DNA of 64,000 bases from Streptomyces beigongshangae (GCF_019710745.1 NZ_JAHKJW010000039.1:1-64000); one strand, 5' to 3'. Counted from the first letter of the stretch, positions 50,981-62,591 are shown. Notes: generated from the sequence alone by a model not told the origin. Numbers and translations: made by a program.

Positions 50981-52213
50981 TCAGCCGGTGTAGGTGCCGG
51001 ACTTGACGGCCTTCCAGTCGCCGCCCTCGACGGAGTAGACGGTGAGCTGCTTGTTGGTGGCGTCGCCGAACTCGTCGAAGGAGACCTTGCCGGTCACGCC
51101 GTCGAAGGAGACGTTCTGCATGGCTTCGGTGACCTTGGCGCGGGCGTCGTCGGGGAGCTTGCCGTCGTTGTCCTCGACGACCTTCTTCACGGCTTCGATG
51201 ATCGCCCAGCCGGAGTCGTAGGAGTAGCCGCCGTAGGCCTCGTAGGCCTCCTTGTAGCCGGCCGTCTTGTAGTTGGCGACGAACTCCTTGGCGGAGGGCA
51301 GGTCCTCGACGGGCGCGCCCACGGAGGTGGCGAGGTCGCCGGTGCCGGCGGCGCCGGCGAGCTTGACGAAGTCGGCGCTGTAGATGCCGTCACCGCCGAC
51401 GAGGGGTATTTTGACGCCGGCTGCCTTGATCTGCTTGCTGAGCGGGCCGGCCTGCGGGTATTCGCCGCCGTAGTAGACGACGTCGGCGCCGGAGCTCTTG
51501 ACCTGGGTGGCGACGGCGGAGAAGTCCTTGGTCTCGGGGTCGATGTGCTGGGTCCCCACGACCTTGCCGCCGAGCTTCTTGAACTCGTCGGTGAAGGTGG
51601 CGGCCAGGCCGGCGCCGTAGGTCTTCTTGTCGTCGATGACGTAGACCTTTTTCTTCTTGGCGTCGTTGAAGACGTACTGCGCGGCGAACGGGCCCTGGAT
51701 GGCGTCCGTGGTCGCGGTGCGGAAGTACGACTTGTAGGGGCGCTCCTTCGTGCCGCCGTTCCACTTGGTGCCCTGGCTGAGGGCCGGGTTGGTGTTGGCG
51801 GGGGAGACCTGGGTGAGCTTGGCGTCGTCGAAGACCTTCTGCATGGACTCGGCGACGGAGGAGTTCAGGGGGCCGACGACGCCGAGGACGTCCTTGTCGG
51901 CGACGAACTTGGTGGCGTTCTGCTGGCCGGACGAGGGCTGTGCCTGGTCGTCGAGGGCTTCGACCTTGAAGGTGACGCCTTCGACGGTCTTGTCCTTGTT
52001 GGCGGTCTTGGCGGCGAGGTCCACGGAGTTCTTGATGCCGAGGCCCAGGGCGGAGAGTTCGCCGGTCAGCGGGGCGTCGACGCCGATGACGACAGTGGTG
52101 CCGTCGCTGCCGGAGTCGGAACCGCCGTCGTCGTCGCGTGAGCCACAGGCGGTGAGGGTGAGTGCTCCCGCCGCCAGCGCGGCGGTGATGGCGATGAGCG
52201 AACGTTGACGCAC
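50981..52213 (-). CDS. livK: Branched-chain amino acid binding lipoprotein LivK
   Basis: A 410-residue type I periplasmic-binding-fold lipoprotein. The signal RQRSLIAITAALAAGALTLTAC has lipobox LTAC with acceptor C23. The mature part starts after an acidic Ser/Asp/Gly spacer: TTVVIGVDAPLTGELSALGLGIKN, and has VVGPLNSSVAESMQK and VSPANTNPALSQG. I choose GTG 52213 (MRQRSL) because AAAGGA sits 9 nt upstream; GTG 52237 would add 8 residues over that site. It delivers substrate to LivHMGF. Glutamate- or amide-binding relatives exist, so the exact ligand is inferred. Confidence 0.93.
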   Translation of the reverse strand: MRQRSLIAITAALAAGALTLTACGSRDDDGGSDSGSDGTTVVIGVDAPLTGELSALGLGIKNSVDLAAKTANKDKTVEGVTFKVEALDDQAQPSSGQQNATKFVADKDVLGVVGPLNSSVAESMQKVFDDAKLTQVSPANTNPALSQGTKWNGGTKERPYKSYFRTATTDAIQGPFAAQYVFNDAKKKKVYVIDDKKTYGAGLAATFTDEFKKLGGKVVGTQHIDPETKDFSAVATQVKSSGADVVYYGGEYPQAGPLSKQIKAAGVKIPLVGGDGIYSADFVKLAGAAGTGDLATSVGAPVEDLPSAKEFVANYKTAGYKEAYEAYGGYSYDSGWAIIEAVKKVVEDNDGKLPDDARAKVTEAMQNVSFDGVTGKVSFDEFGDATNKQLTVYSVEGGDWKAVKSGTYTG

Positions 52214-52317
52214 GATCAGCAGTCCTTTCCCTGGCACGGCCGTTCCTCGTGGAACGGGCCGAGTCGAGCGCTGGGGCCGAAGAGTTTTCGAATCCGGTGG
52301 CGCGGTGACTGGCCGTG

Positions 52318-52323
52318 ACTCTA
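52318..52323 (-). promoter_or_regulatory. Possible livK -10 box
   Basis: On the minus strand TAGAGT, about 100 nt before livK. The leader would contain a CCGTTCC-tcgt-GGAACGG hairpin at roughly 52237-52262. No good -35 was seen. Confidence 0.3.
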
Positions 52324-52425
52324 AGCGTGTGGGGGGAACGTGGAGGAGTGTCTGACGAAGGCTGTGACGCTCTTGTTATGACACGAGGTAATGCAGAGCG
52401 GTACTCGGTGGGTGGATGAGTGGAA

Positions 52426-53121
52426 TTACGGGCGATTCGTCCGGTCCGCATAGTGAGAACCCGCAGATCGTACGGCGGGGATTTCAGCAGCGTTCCAACG
52501 CTTTGCTAGTGACGGGGGATCGTTGCTGCAGGCTACTTGCAGGGCGTCTGAGAAGTCGTGCGCATAGCGCTCCCCCAGGATGTAACTGTGGTCCTCTATT
52601 GCGCGCGTATTACGCAGAGTTACGTCCAGGAAAGGAAGTCCGGCGTTCCGCGGTGTATTCGCGCATTCCGTGACATTCATGGTGACAACGATCTTGTGGC
52701 CGAAACCCGTCCTCGTCCGGAACGGCGGCTTGGGCACCGAGGTGAGGGAGAGGCCGGCGTAGGGCTGGGAGATGCCGGCGACGGTGATCGTGGGGCCGGA
52801 GAGCGCGGTGACCCGCACGGCGAAGGTGAAGCTCCCGCCCGGCGCGTGCGCGGGCGGGCCCTCCCGGCCCAGGTAGCGGATGTCGATGGCCTGGGACGGA
52901 TAGGGCGCGGCGGGCGGCTCCTGCGCGCGGGTCGCGAAGAGGTAGCCGCCGCCCGCCAGCAGGACGACGGCCGCCGCGGCCGCCGGCACGGCGCGGCGGT
53001 GCCGGGCGCAGAACGCGGACAGGCGGTCGTACGCCTGCCGGTGGCCGGGCGGCGGTGGCTGCCCGGCGGGGTCCCACACGCGGGTGCCCTCGCCCGGCTC
53101 GACCGGACCGACCCCGTTCAC
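52426..53121 (-). CDS. Membrane-anchored protein of unknown function
   Basis: A 231-residue protein with a Pro/Gly-rich cytoplasmic N-terminus, one membrane segment (PAAAAAVVLLAGGGYLFATR, about residues 45-65) and an extracytoplasmic beta-rich domain with FTFAVRVTALSGPTITVAGI and IVVTMNVTECANTPRN. A pair of Cys may form a disulfide. I use GTG 53121, which overlaps the preceding stop (GTGA) with AGGA 8 nt upstream. Paired with the small lipoprotein gene, so the two probably work together at the cell surface. Family not recognised. Confidence 0.7.
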   Translation of the reverse strand: MNGVGPVEPGEGTRVWDPAGQPPPPGHRQAYDRLSAFCARHRRAVPAAAAAVVLLAGGGYLFATRAQEPPAAPYPSQAIDIRYLGREGPPAHAPGGSFTFAVRVTALSGPTITVAGISQPYAGLSLTSVPKPPFRTRTGFGHKIVVTMNVTECANTPRNAGLPFLDVTLRNTRAIEDHSYILGERYAHDFSDALQVACSNDPPSLAKRWNAAEIPAVRSAGSHYADRTNRP

Positions 53122-53546
53122 CTCCACGGTCCTGCGCCCGGTGTGCCGTCGCGGTACAGCTCCTCGCAGCGTTCGCGCGCGGTGCGGTCGACGAGCCGCC
53201 GCGCCGCCCGCGCGTCCTCGCGCTCCCTCTCGGCCCTGGCGGCGTCCACGACGTCCCTCACGATCTCGTACTGCCTGTCGGACAGGCCCATGGACTGGTA
53301 GTCCCCGTAGGTCCCGCCGTCGAGGATCTCCCGCGACCAGTGCGCGACGAGACGGGTGCACAGGTCCTCGGGCGGGGTCGCTGTGGGTGACGCGGACGCG
53401 CCGGCGCCCTCGGGGGCCCGGCGGGTGGTCTCCGGCGTACCGGTCCCGCCGCATCCGGTGACCGCGGCGGTCGCGGTGACCAGTGCGCCGGTCAGGAGCG
53501 CCAGTGCCCGTGCCGGCGCCCGCCAGGGGGCCCCACCCGTCCTCAT
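53118..53546 (-). CDS. Small lipoprotein of unknown function
   Basis: A 142-residue lipoprotein with Arg-rich n-region, hydrophobic stretch ALALLTGALVTATAAVTGC and lipobox VTGC. After a Thr/Pro/Ser spacer there is a helical domain, LCTRLVAHWSREILDGGTYG and DVVDAARAEREREDARAARR, probably with a Cys pair. It is the first gene of a two-gene unit with the next membrane protein. No family name recognised. Confidence 0.72.
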   Translation of the reverse strand: MRTGGAPWRAPARALALLTGALVTATAAVTGCGGTGTPETTRRAPEGAGASASPTATPPEDLCTRLVAHWSREILDGGTYGDYQSMGLSDRQYEIVRDVVDAARAEREREDARAARRLVDRTARERCEELYRDGTPGAGPWR

Positions 53547-53636
53547 CCCTCGAAGTTAGGCCGCCGGGCGCCCGGGATCAACGGCGGTGCGCGCACCGGC
53601 CGTCCGGCCTCCCGTCCGGCCACGCCCGCCCGGCGC

Positions 53637-54125
53637 TCAGCCCGTCGCGCCGGCCCGCCGGGCGTCGTCCGGGTTCACGTCGCGCAGCAGGCACGTCAGC
53701 CGCGCGCTGCACACCCGTCCGCCGTCCTCGTCGCTGATCACGATCTCGTACGTGGCCGTCGAGCGGCCCCGGTGCAGCGGGGTGGCCACCCCGGTGACCA
53801 GGCCGGAGCGGGCGCCCCGGTGGTGGGTGCAGTTGAGGTCGACCCCGACGGCGATCTTGGAACTGCCGCCGTGCAGCATGGCGCCGACCGAGCCGAGGGT
53901 CTCGGCGAGCACGGCGGAGGCGCCGCCGTGCAGGAGCCCGTACGGCTGGGTGTTGCCCTCGACCGGCATGGTGGCGACGACGCGGTCCGCGGAGGCCTCC
54001 ACGATCTGGACGCCCATGCGCGTGCCGAGGTGCCCGGCGGAGAACAGGGCGGCCAGGTCCACGCCCAGTGCGGAGTACTCGTCGATGACCTCTTGCGGGA
54101 ACTTCACGTGGTGCTGCTCGCCCAT
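53637..54125 (-). CDS. PaaI-type hotdog-fold thioesterase
   Basis: A 162-residue hotdog-fold acyl-CoA thioesterase. Characteristic segments are MPVEGNTQPYGLLHGGASAVLAETLGS (catalytic region with N/H/G) and GVDLNCTHHRGARSG. The family hydrolyses small or aromatic acyl-CoAs such as phenylacetyl-CoA. I begin at ATG 54125; upstream in-frame sequence is encoded by hexamer repeats and is not protein-like. It lies 107 nt downstream of the FdhF/YdeP gene on the same strand, probably with its own expression. Confidence 0.85.
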   Translation of the reverse strand: MGEQHHVKFPQEVIDEYSALGVDLAALFSAGHLGTRMGVQIVEASADRVVATMPVEGNTQPYGLLHGGASAVLAETLGSVGAMLHGGSSKIAVGVDLNCTHHRGARSGLVTGVATPLHRGRSTATYEIVISDEDGGRVCSARLTCLLRDVNPDDARRAGATG

Positions 54126-54162
54126 GGGGTCCGCTTCCTTACGTCGTCGGTCGTGCTCGTGG

Positions 54163-54204
54163 TGCCTGTGCCTGTACTTGTGCCTGTACTTGTGCCTGTG
54201 CCTG
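54163..54204 (-). repeat. Hexamer simple-sequence repeat upstream of the thioesterase
   Basis: Seven 6-bp units in order TGCCTG, TGCCTG, TACTTG, TGCCTG, TACTTG, TGCCTG, TGCCTG (plus strand). They lie 38-79 nt before the thioesterase ATG, where promoter or leader would be. Confidence 0.85.
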
Positions 54205-54232
54205 TGTCCGGACCGTGCGGCTGAGCGGACGC

Positions 54233-56512
<2,280 letters not shown>

Positions 56513-56704
56513 CGCGGCCTCCTCTTCGAGCACACGTGTGCGGTACGTCCGCGATCCTCCCACGTGGTGGTGACACCGATCGTGCCGCGCGGGGGGGGCG
56601 GGGCGGGGGAGCGACGGCCGCGCGGGTGGCCCGTGAGGGGGCCGCCCGGGGCGCGCGCCCCGGGCGCGGACGGCGGGGCGGAGCCGACTGTCGGTGGGGC
56701 GTGG

Positions 56705-56710
56705 CAGGAT
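56705..56710 (+). promoter_or_regulatory. -10-like box of polA
   Basis: CAGGAT ends 6 nt before GTG 56717, and no Shine-Dalgarno site is present, so polA mRNA may be leaderless. First base differs from the TAGGAT consensus. Confidence 0.4.
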
Positions 56711-56716
56711 CGGGGT

Positions 56717-59446
56717 GTGGCAGAGACAGGATCGAAGAAGACCGAGAAGACCTCCGGCGAGGCGCGCCCGCGGCTGATGCTCATGGACGGGCACTCGCTG
56801 GCGTACAGGGCGTTCTTCGCGCTGCCCGCGGAGAACTTCACGACGGCGACGGGCCAGCCGACCAACGCGATCTACGGCTTCGCGTCGATGCTCGCCAACA
56901 CGCTGCGCGACGAGGCGCCCACGCACTTCGCCGTGGCGTTCGACGTGTCCCGCAGGACGTGGCGCTCCGAGGAGTTCACGGAGTACAAGGCGAACAGGTC
57001 GAAGACACCGGACGAGTTCAAGGGCCAGGTCGAGCTGATCGGCGAGCTCCTGGACGCGATGCACGTCGAGAGGTTCGCCGTCGAGGGCTTCGAGGCGGAC
57101 GACATCATCGCCACGCTCGCCACGCAGGCCGAGGCCGAGGGCTTCGACGTGCTGATCGTCACCGGCGACCGGGACTCCTTCCAGCTGGTCTCCGAGCGCA
57201 CCACCGTGCTCTACCCGACCAAGGGTGTCTCCGAGCTGACCCGGTTCACCCCGGAGAAGGTGGTCGAGAAGTACGGCCTGACACCCGCCCAGTACCCCGA
57301 CTTCGCGGCCCTGCGCGGCGACCCGTCCGACAACCTGCCGGGCATCCCCGGCGTCGGCGAGAAGACCGCCGCGAAGTGGATCAACCAGTTCGGGTCGTTC
57401 GCGGAGCTGGTCGAGCGCGCCGAGGAGGTCAAGGGCAAGGCCGGGCAGAACTTCCGCGACCACCTGGAGTCGGTCAAGCTCAACCGCCGCCTCACCGAGA
57501 TGGTGCGCGACGTCGAGCTGCCGAAGACGGTCCCCGCCCTGGAGCGCGCCCCGTACGACCGCACGGCCGTCGCGATGGTCCTGGACACCCTGGAGATCCG
57601 CAACCCCTCGCTGCGCGAGCGGCTGCTGGCCGTCGACCCCGGTGAACAGGAGGCCGAGGGCGCGGCTCCTCCGGCCGCCGCGGGCGTGGCCGTGGACGGC
57701 ACGGTCCTGGGCACGGGCGAGCTGGAGCCCTGGCTCGCCGAGCACGGCACGGCGGTCCTCGGCGTCGCCACGGTCGACACCTGGGCGCTCGGTACGGGCT
57801 CGGTCGCCGAGATCGCCCTCGCCGCGGCCGACGGCACGGCCGCGTGGTTCGACCCGTCGGCACTCGACGAGAGCGACGAGAACGCCTTCGCGGACTGGCT
57901 CGCCGACGCCGGCCGGCCCAAGGTGCTCCACGGCGCCAAGGCGGCCATGCGGGTCTTCGCCGAGCACGGCTGGAGCGTCGAGGGCATCTCCATGGACACC
58001 GCCCTCGCCGCCTACCTCGTCAAGCCGGGCCGGCGCTCCTTCGACCTGGACGCGCTGTCCCTGGAGTACCTCGGCCGGGAGCTGGCACCCGCCGCGACCG
58101 CCGACGGACAGCTCGCCTTCGGCGCGGACGAGGGCGCCGAGGCCGACGCGCTGATGGTGCAGGCCCGTGCCGTCCTCGACCTGGGCGAGGCATTCGGGGA
58201 GCGGCTCGCGGAGGTCGGCGCCGCCGACCTGCTCCAGGACATGGAGCTGCCCACCTCCGAGCTGCTCGCCCGCCTGGAACGGCACGGCATCGCGGCGGAC
58301 AGGGCCCATCTGGAGGCCATGGAGCAGATGTTCGCGGGCGCCGTGCAGCAGGCCGTGAAGGAGGCGCACGCGGCGGCCGGTCACGAGTTCAACCTCGGCT
58401 CGCCCAAGCAGCTCCAGGAGGTCCTCTTCGGCGAGCTGGGCCTGCCCAGGACCAAGAAGACGAAGACCGGCTACACCACGGACGCCGACGCGCTGGCCTG
58501 GCTCGCCGCCCAGACCGACAACGAACTGCCGGTCATCATGCTGCGCCACCGCGAGCAGGCGAAGCTGCGCGTGACCGTCGAGGGCCTGATCAAGACGATC
58601 GGCGCGGACGGCCGGATCCACACCACCTTCCACCAGACGGTCGCCGCGACGGGCCGCCTCTCGTCGCAGGACCCCAACCTGCAGAACATCCCGGTGCGCA
58701 CCGAGGAGGGCCGCGCGATCCGCCGCGGCTTCGTGGTCGGCGAGGGCTTCGAGTCCCTCATGACCGCCGACTACAGCCAGATCGAACTGCGCGTGATGGC
58801 CCACCTCTCGGAGGACGAGGGCCTCATCGCGGCCTTCACCTCCGGCGAGGACCTGCACACGACCGTCGCCTCGCAGGTGTTCTCCGTGGAGCGCGACGCC
58901 GTCGACGCGGAGATGCGCCGCAAGATCAAGGCGATGTCGTACGGCCTGGCGTACGGGCTGTCGGCCTTCGGCCTCTCCCAGCAGCTCAACATCGACGCGG
59001 GCGAGGCGCGCGGCCTGATGGACACGTACTTCGAGCGCTTCGGAGGGGTCCGGGACTATCTGCGCCGGGCGGTCGACGAGGCGCGGGCCACGGGGTACAC
59101 GGCGACGCTCTTCGGACGCCGCCGCTACCTCCCCGACCTCAACAGCGACAACCGCCAGCGGCGGGAGGCGGCCGAGCGGATGGCGCTGAACGCGCCGATC
59201 CAGGGCACGGCGGCCGACATCGTCAAGATCGCCATGCTGCACGTGGACCGGGCCCTGCGCGAGGCCGGCCTGAGGTCCCGCATGCTCCTCCAGGTCCACG
59301 ACGAGATCGTCCTGGAGATCGCCCCGGGCGAGCGCGCCCGGGTGGAGGAGCTCGTCCGCAGGGAGATGGCGGGAGCGGTGCGGCTCAGAGCACCGCTGGA
59401 CGTCTCGGTGGGGGCGGGCGCGGACTGGGAGTCGGCGGCGCACTGA
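56717..59446 (+). CDS. polA: DNA polymerase I
   Basis: A 909-residue polymerase for Okazaki-fragment processing and repair. The 5' nuclease domain (about 1-310) has LMLMDGHSLAYRAFFALP, FEADDIIATLA, TGDRDSFQL and LPGIPGVGEKTA. The middle 3'-5' exonuclease-like domain (about 320-510) lacks a recognisable DEDD set, so proofreading is probably absent, as in other actinobacterial Pol I. The polymerase domain has motif A TADYSQIELRVMAHL, motif B RRKIKAMSYGLAYGLSAFG and motif C LLQVHDEIVLE. GTG 56717 matches the expected N-terminus (MAETGSKKTEK). Confidence 0.97.
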   Translation: MAETGSKKTEKTSGEARPRLMLMDGHSLAYRAFFALPAENFTTATGQPTNAIYGFASMLANTLRDEAPTHFAVAFDVSRRTWRSEEFTEYKANRSKTPDEFKGQVELIGELLDAMHVERFAVEGFEADDIIATLATQAEAEGFDVLIVTGDRDSFQLVSERTTVLYPTKGVSELTRFTPEKVVEKYGLTPAQYPDFAALRGDPSDNLPGIPGVGEKTAAKWINQFGSFAELVERAEEVKGKAGQNFRDHLESVKLNRRLTEMVRDVELPKTVPALERAPYDRTAVAMVLDTLEIRNPSLRERLLAVDPGEQEAEGAAPPAAAGVAVDGTVLGTGELEPWLAEHGTAVLGVATVDTWALGTGSVAEIALAAADGTAAWFDPSALDESDENAFADWLADAGRPKVLHGAKAAMRVFAEHGWSVEGISMDTALAAYLVKPGRRSFDLDALSLEYLGRELAPAATADGQLAFGADEGAEADALMVQARAVLDLGEAFGERLAEVGAADLLQDMELPTSELLARLERHGIAADRAHLEAMEQMFAGAVQQAVKEAHAAAGHEFNLGSPKQLQEVLFGELGLPRTKKTKTGYTTDADALAWLAAQTDNELPVIMLRHREQAKLRVTVEGLIKTIGADGRIHTTFHQTVAATGRLSSQDPNLQNIPVRTEEGRAIRRGFVVGEGFESLMTADYSQIELRVMAHLSEDEGLIAAFTSGEDLHTTVASQVFSVERDAVDAEMRRKIKAMSYGLAYGLSAFGLSQQLNIDAGEARGLMDTYFERFGGVRDYLRRAVDEARATGYTATLFGRRRYLPDLNSDNRQRREAAERMALNAPIQGTAADIVKIAMLHVDRALREAGLRSRMLLQVHDEIVLEIAPGERARVEELVRREMAGAVRLRAPLDVSVGAGADWESAAH

Positions 59447-59465
59447 CGCTCCGCCGGGGGTGATT

Positions 59466-59509
59466 TCTCGTCCGCGCGACCGGCACGGAGGCGGGTCGCG
59501 CGGACGAGA
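59466..59509. terminator. polA terminator hairpin
   Basis: A 16-bp perfect stem (59466-59481 with 59494-59509), 12-nt loop, 20 nt after polA. A second small stem, CGGGCCC/GGGCCCG, lies at 59511-59538 and may serve the convergent DUF4184 gene. Confidence 0.75.
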
Positions 59510-59561
59510 CCGGGCCCGCGGTCGAAGCCGTGGGCCCGCACCGGGGAACAGGGGGCAGCGG

Positions 59562-60416
59562 TCAGCGGGGAACCGGACGGTTCGGCTCCGTACGAGCCGC
59601 CGCCGGGCCGGGAGGGACCGGAGCCGGACGCCGCACCCGGACCGCCACGGCGTAGGCGGCGAATCCGGCGGCCAGTCCGGCCCCCGCCCCGAAACACACC
59701 GTGGGGATCAGCTCCCAGGGCTCGGCCCGCGCTCCCCAGTGGTCCCACCAGCGCGTCGCCCGCCGCACGGCCGCCACCGCCGCGCAGCCGCCGATCAGGG
59801 CCACCGCGAGCCGGCGGTCGCGCACCGAGAGCACGGGCACCCCCACCGGCTCGGTGCCCGGCTGCCGCCGCAGGGCCGCCGCCAGGAACGCGACGATCAC
59901 CACGGCGGCGACCGCCGAACCCCCGTACTGCGCGTACCAGTACCCGGGCGACCCCGCGAAGTCCCGCTCCAGGACGGGCAGGACCCGGCTGCCCCACCGG
60001 TCGTGATGCGTGAACGCGTCCCACACGACATGACTCAGCACGCCGAGCACGGCGGACACGTACCACCGCAGCGCGAGGGACGGCCGGAGGCGGGCACGCG
60101 GCGCGCCGCAGCGCAGGAGGGCCCCGATCCGTCCCTGCCGGTTCCGCGGCAGCAGCGCCACCAGCGGTTCGCGCAGCACCAGCCAGGCGCCCACCAGCGC
60201 CCAGGCGACCAGGACGTCGAACGTGAACACCCCGGTGAAGGAGTGCGTGAACTCGCCGAACTCCATGGCTTCCGGCAGCACACTCGCCGCGTAGTAGGTC
60301 ATGTCGGGCGCGAACGAACCGGCCAGCAGCACGGCCGGGACCAGCCGGCCGCGCCCCGACCCGTCGGTGCGCACCGCGGGCAGGACGGCCGCGGCGTGGC
60401 TGAGGGTGAACGGCAA
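59562..60416 (-). CDS. DUF4184 membrane protein
   Basis: A 284-residue multipass protein. The N-terminus MPFTLSHAAAVLPAVR and GSFAPDMTYYA, then SHVVWDAFTHHDRWG, are typical of DUF4184. The conserved His/Asp residues resemble a membrane metal-hydrolase pattern, but function is unknown. Six or seven hydrophobic segments are visible. Start is TTG 60416, with GAGGAG five nt upstream. The in-frame sequence further upstream is Arg/Pro-rich and has no ribosome site. Single gene, divergent from the transglycosylase gene. Confidence 0.82.
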   Translation of the reverse strand: MPFTLSHAAAVLPAVRTDGSGRGRLVPAVLLAGSFAPDMTYYAASVLPEAMEFGEFTHSFTGVFTFDVLVAWALVGAWLVLREPLVALLPRNRQGRIGALLRCGAPRARLRPSLALRWYVSAVLGVLSHVVWDAFTHHDRWGSRVLPVLERDFAGSPGYWYAQYGGSAVAAVVIVAFLAAALRRQPGTEPVGVPVLSVRDRRLAVALIGGCAAVAAVRRATRWWDHWGARAEPWELIPTVCFGAGAGLAAGFAAYAVAVRVRRPAPVPPGPAAARTEPNRPVPR

Positions 60417-60735
60417 CGGGGCTCCTCGTACATGAACGGCATCGACCGGTCCCGATGGGATCCGGCCGTCCTCGGGACGGTCCTGGCCATCCCCTGATCG
60501 GTGACGCCCGGTACGCGGAAACGGTTCCCGGGAATCCGGCATGCTGGACAGTTGCCGGGGCAGGCCGAACGGGATGTGGCCAACCGGTGAAAACCGGGCA
60601 CGAACAGGTGTCCGCGCGCCAGAAGTTGTCGTAGGGTCGCCTGGGTCGCCGTATGGGGGAGCGCGGCCGTACGGCACCGGCCAGCAGGAGAACGCGCGGA
60701 GCACGGGCGATCGTTCCACGGGAGGGGTTCACGCA
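60417..60735. other. 319-bp divergent region
   Basis: Contains the promoter at 60609-60637 for the transglycosylase gene and a leader of about 90 nt with a 6-bp GCCGTA/TACGGC stem. I checked for the c-di-AMP (ydaO) riboswitch often found before cell-wall hydrolase genes in Streptomyces and did not recognise its conserved segments. Nothing else clear. Confidence 0.5.
60609..60637 (+). promoter_or_regulatory. Promoter of the transglycosylase gene
   Basis: TGTCCG and TAGGGT with a 17-nt spacer, about 100 nt before ATG 60736. The -10 is a good vegetative Streptomyces match. Confidence 0.45.
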
Positions 60736-62493
60736 ATGGCGGCGCAATTCGGCAGGCGGGTCGTCAAGGGGGCGGCGACCACCGCCGTGGCGGCGGTCGC
60801 GGTCGCGGCCCTGTCCGCATCCCAGGCCCCGGGCGTGACGGACACCTCCCGGGGAGGGCAGAACGCCAACTCCCAGCCCTCCGCCGACGGCAAGGGCGGC
60901 GACAGCGCGACCGGCAACTCGCCCTACTACACGGACCTCCCGCCGCTCAACAGCCCGACGCCGTCGCCCAGTGCGGACGGCGGCGCCCCCGGCACCCCGG
61001 GCACCGCCGAGGCGGGCATACCCGCGACCGTCCTCGACGCCTACAAGAAGGCCGAGGCGTCGCTGGCGGAGTCCAAGCCCGGGTGCCACCTCCCCTGGCA
61101 GCTCCTCGCGGCCATCGGCAAGGTCGAGTCCGGGCACGCCGGTGGCGGCCGGGTGGACGCCGACGGCACCACGCGCACCCAGATCCTCGGTCCGCCGCTC
61201 AACGGCGACGGCTTCGCCCGGATCACCGACACCGACGGCGGCGCGTACGACGGGGACACCGCGCACGACCGTGCCGTCGGTCCCATGCAGTTCATCCCCT
61301 CGACCTGGGAGTGGTCGGGCCGCGACGGCAACGGCGACGGCCGGAAGGACCCCAACAACGTCTACGACGCGGCCCTGGCGGCCGGCCACTACCTGTGCCG
61401 GCTCGACTGGGACCTGTCGGACCGGGGCGACCTCAGGCGCGCCATCCTCAGCTACAACAACTCGACGGACTACCTCAACACGGTCCTGTCCTGGCTGGAG
61501 TACTACCGCAAGGGCACCCACGAGGTCCCGGACGGCGCGGGCACCCTGCCCTCCGGCCGCAGCGACGGCAACAGCGGCAGCGGCGCGGCGGGCCGCATCG
61601 TCACGCCGACCACGCCGTCCTCACCCGGCACGCCGTCCTCGCCGAGCACACCGTCCTCGCCCAGCACGCCGACCCCGCCGGCCACGACACCGCCGAGCAG
61701 CCAGAACCCGGGCGGCGGCGGTTCCACGAGCCCGGAGCCGAAGCCGCCCACCACCCCGAAGCCGCCCACCACGCCGCCGGCGTCCCCGGGTCCCACGCCC
61801 ACCGAGACGGTGGACCACCTGGAGGACGCGGGCACCGGGAAGCTCACCGCGACCGCGGGCACCGTCTTCGCCGAGAAGATCAGCGCCCGCGCGGAGGACA
61901 AGGCCGGCAAGGCGGTCGGGAAGGTCCGGATCCGCTTCACGATCACCGGCGACACCGACACGACCTTCACCGGCGGTGAGAGCGTCTCGACCGTCGTCAC
62001 CGGAAGCTCCGGCGTGGCGACCGCGCCCGCGCTCACGGCGGGCGAGAAGACCGGCGGCTTCACGGTCCGCGCCACCGTCGTGGGCCGCACCGTCTCCGGG
62101 CTCGACTACGCGGCGACGGTCACGGCCCGTCAGGCCGACGCCCTCGCCCGCACCGCCGACACCGCGCTGACCTGCGTGCCGGGCGGTGAGTTCGCCGGCC
62201 GGGTCCAGGTGAGGGCCACGTACAAGGGCGCCGCCGCGGCCGGTGTCGCCGCGACCGCCACGCTCGTCGGGTCGGCGGACGACGCGGGCGAGAACGACAA
62301 GGGCCCGTACTTCAAGGACGCGGCCGGCAAGGCGGTACGCACCCTCGCGGGCCTCAGGACGGGCACCGGCGGCCTGCTGACGCTGCCGAAGCTGTACGCG
62401 GACGACACGGCCGGCACGTACCTGCTGCGGATCACCACGACCGGCGGCGCGGCCCTGACCGTCGAGCTGAAGGTGGCGGCGGCCGCCTCGTAA
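60736..62493 (+). CDS. Secreted lytic transglycosylase with Ig-like C-terminal domain
   Basis: A 585-residue exported cell-wall enzyme. The signal-type N-terminus (GRRVVKGAATTAVAAVAVAAL) is followed by a Ser/Pro linker. The SLT domain spans about 95-265: PWQLLAAIGKVESGHAGGGR with the likely catalytic Glu, and GPMQFIPSTWEWSGRDGNGDG with VYDAALAAGHYLCRLDWDL. A Pro/Thr/Ser linker (about 295-355; TPSSPSTPSSPSTP-like repeats) leads to a beta-rich Ig-like domain, LTATAGTVFAEKISARAEDK onwards. It cleaves peptidoglycan glycan strands. GGGAGGGG precedes ATG 60736. Confidence 0.88.
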   Translation: MAAQFGRRVVKGAATTAVAAVAVAALSASQAPGVTDTSRGGQNANSQPSADGKGGDSATGNSPYYTDLPPLNSPTPSPSADGGAPGTPGTAEAGIPATVLDAYKKAEASLAESKPGCHLPWQLLAAIGKVESGHAGGGRVDADGTTRTQILGPPLNGDGFARITDTDGGAYDGDTAHDRAVGPMQFIPSTWEWSGRDGNGDGRKDPNNVYDAALAAGHYLCRLDWDLSDRGDLRRAILSYNNSTDYLNTVLSWLEYYRKGTHEVPDGAGTLPSGRSDGNSGSGAAGRIVTPTTPSSPGTPSSPSTPSSPSTPTPPATTPPSSQNPGGGGSTSPEPKPPTTPKPPTTPPASPGPTPTETVDHLEDAGTGKLTATAGTVFAEKISARAEDKAGKAVGKVRIRFTITGDTDTTFTGGESVSTVVTGSSGVATAPALTAGEKTGGFTVRATVVGRTVSGLDYAATVTARQADALARTADTALTCVPGGEFAGRVQVRATYKGAAAAGVAATATLVGSADDAGENDKGPYFKDAAGKAVRTLAGLRTGTGGLLTLPKLYADDTAGTYLLRITTTGGAALTVELKVAAAAS

Positions 62494-62506
62494 CCCTCCG
62501 GACGGA

Positions 62507-62549
62507 CACGGCCGCGCCCCCTCACCCCCGGTGAGGGGGCGCGGCCGTG
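62507..62549 (+). terminator. 19-bp perfect terminator hairpin
   Basis: Arms 62507-62525 and 62531-62549 pair perfectly, 5-nt loop CCCCG, 14 nt after the transglycosylase stop. Confidence 0.85.
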
Positions 62550-62562
62550 CGTGCGCGACGTG

Positions 62563-62591
62563 TTCTCATCTCGCCCGCGCGTTGCTACGGT
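62563..62591 (+). promoter_or_regulatory. Promoter of the small-protein gene
   Basis: TTCTCA and TACGGT with a 17-nt spacer. It lies directly after the terminator and 46 nt before ATG 62638. Confidence 0.5.

Noticed and set aside
60417..60735. c-di-AMP (ydaO) riboswitch before the transglycosylase
   Set aside because: The conserved segments of that riboswitch were not found; a normal promoter and short leader are visible instead.
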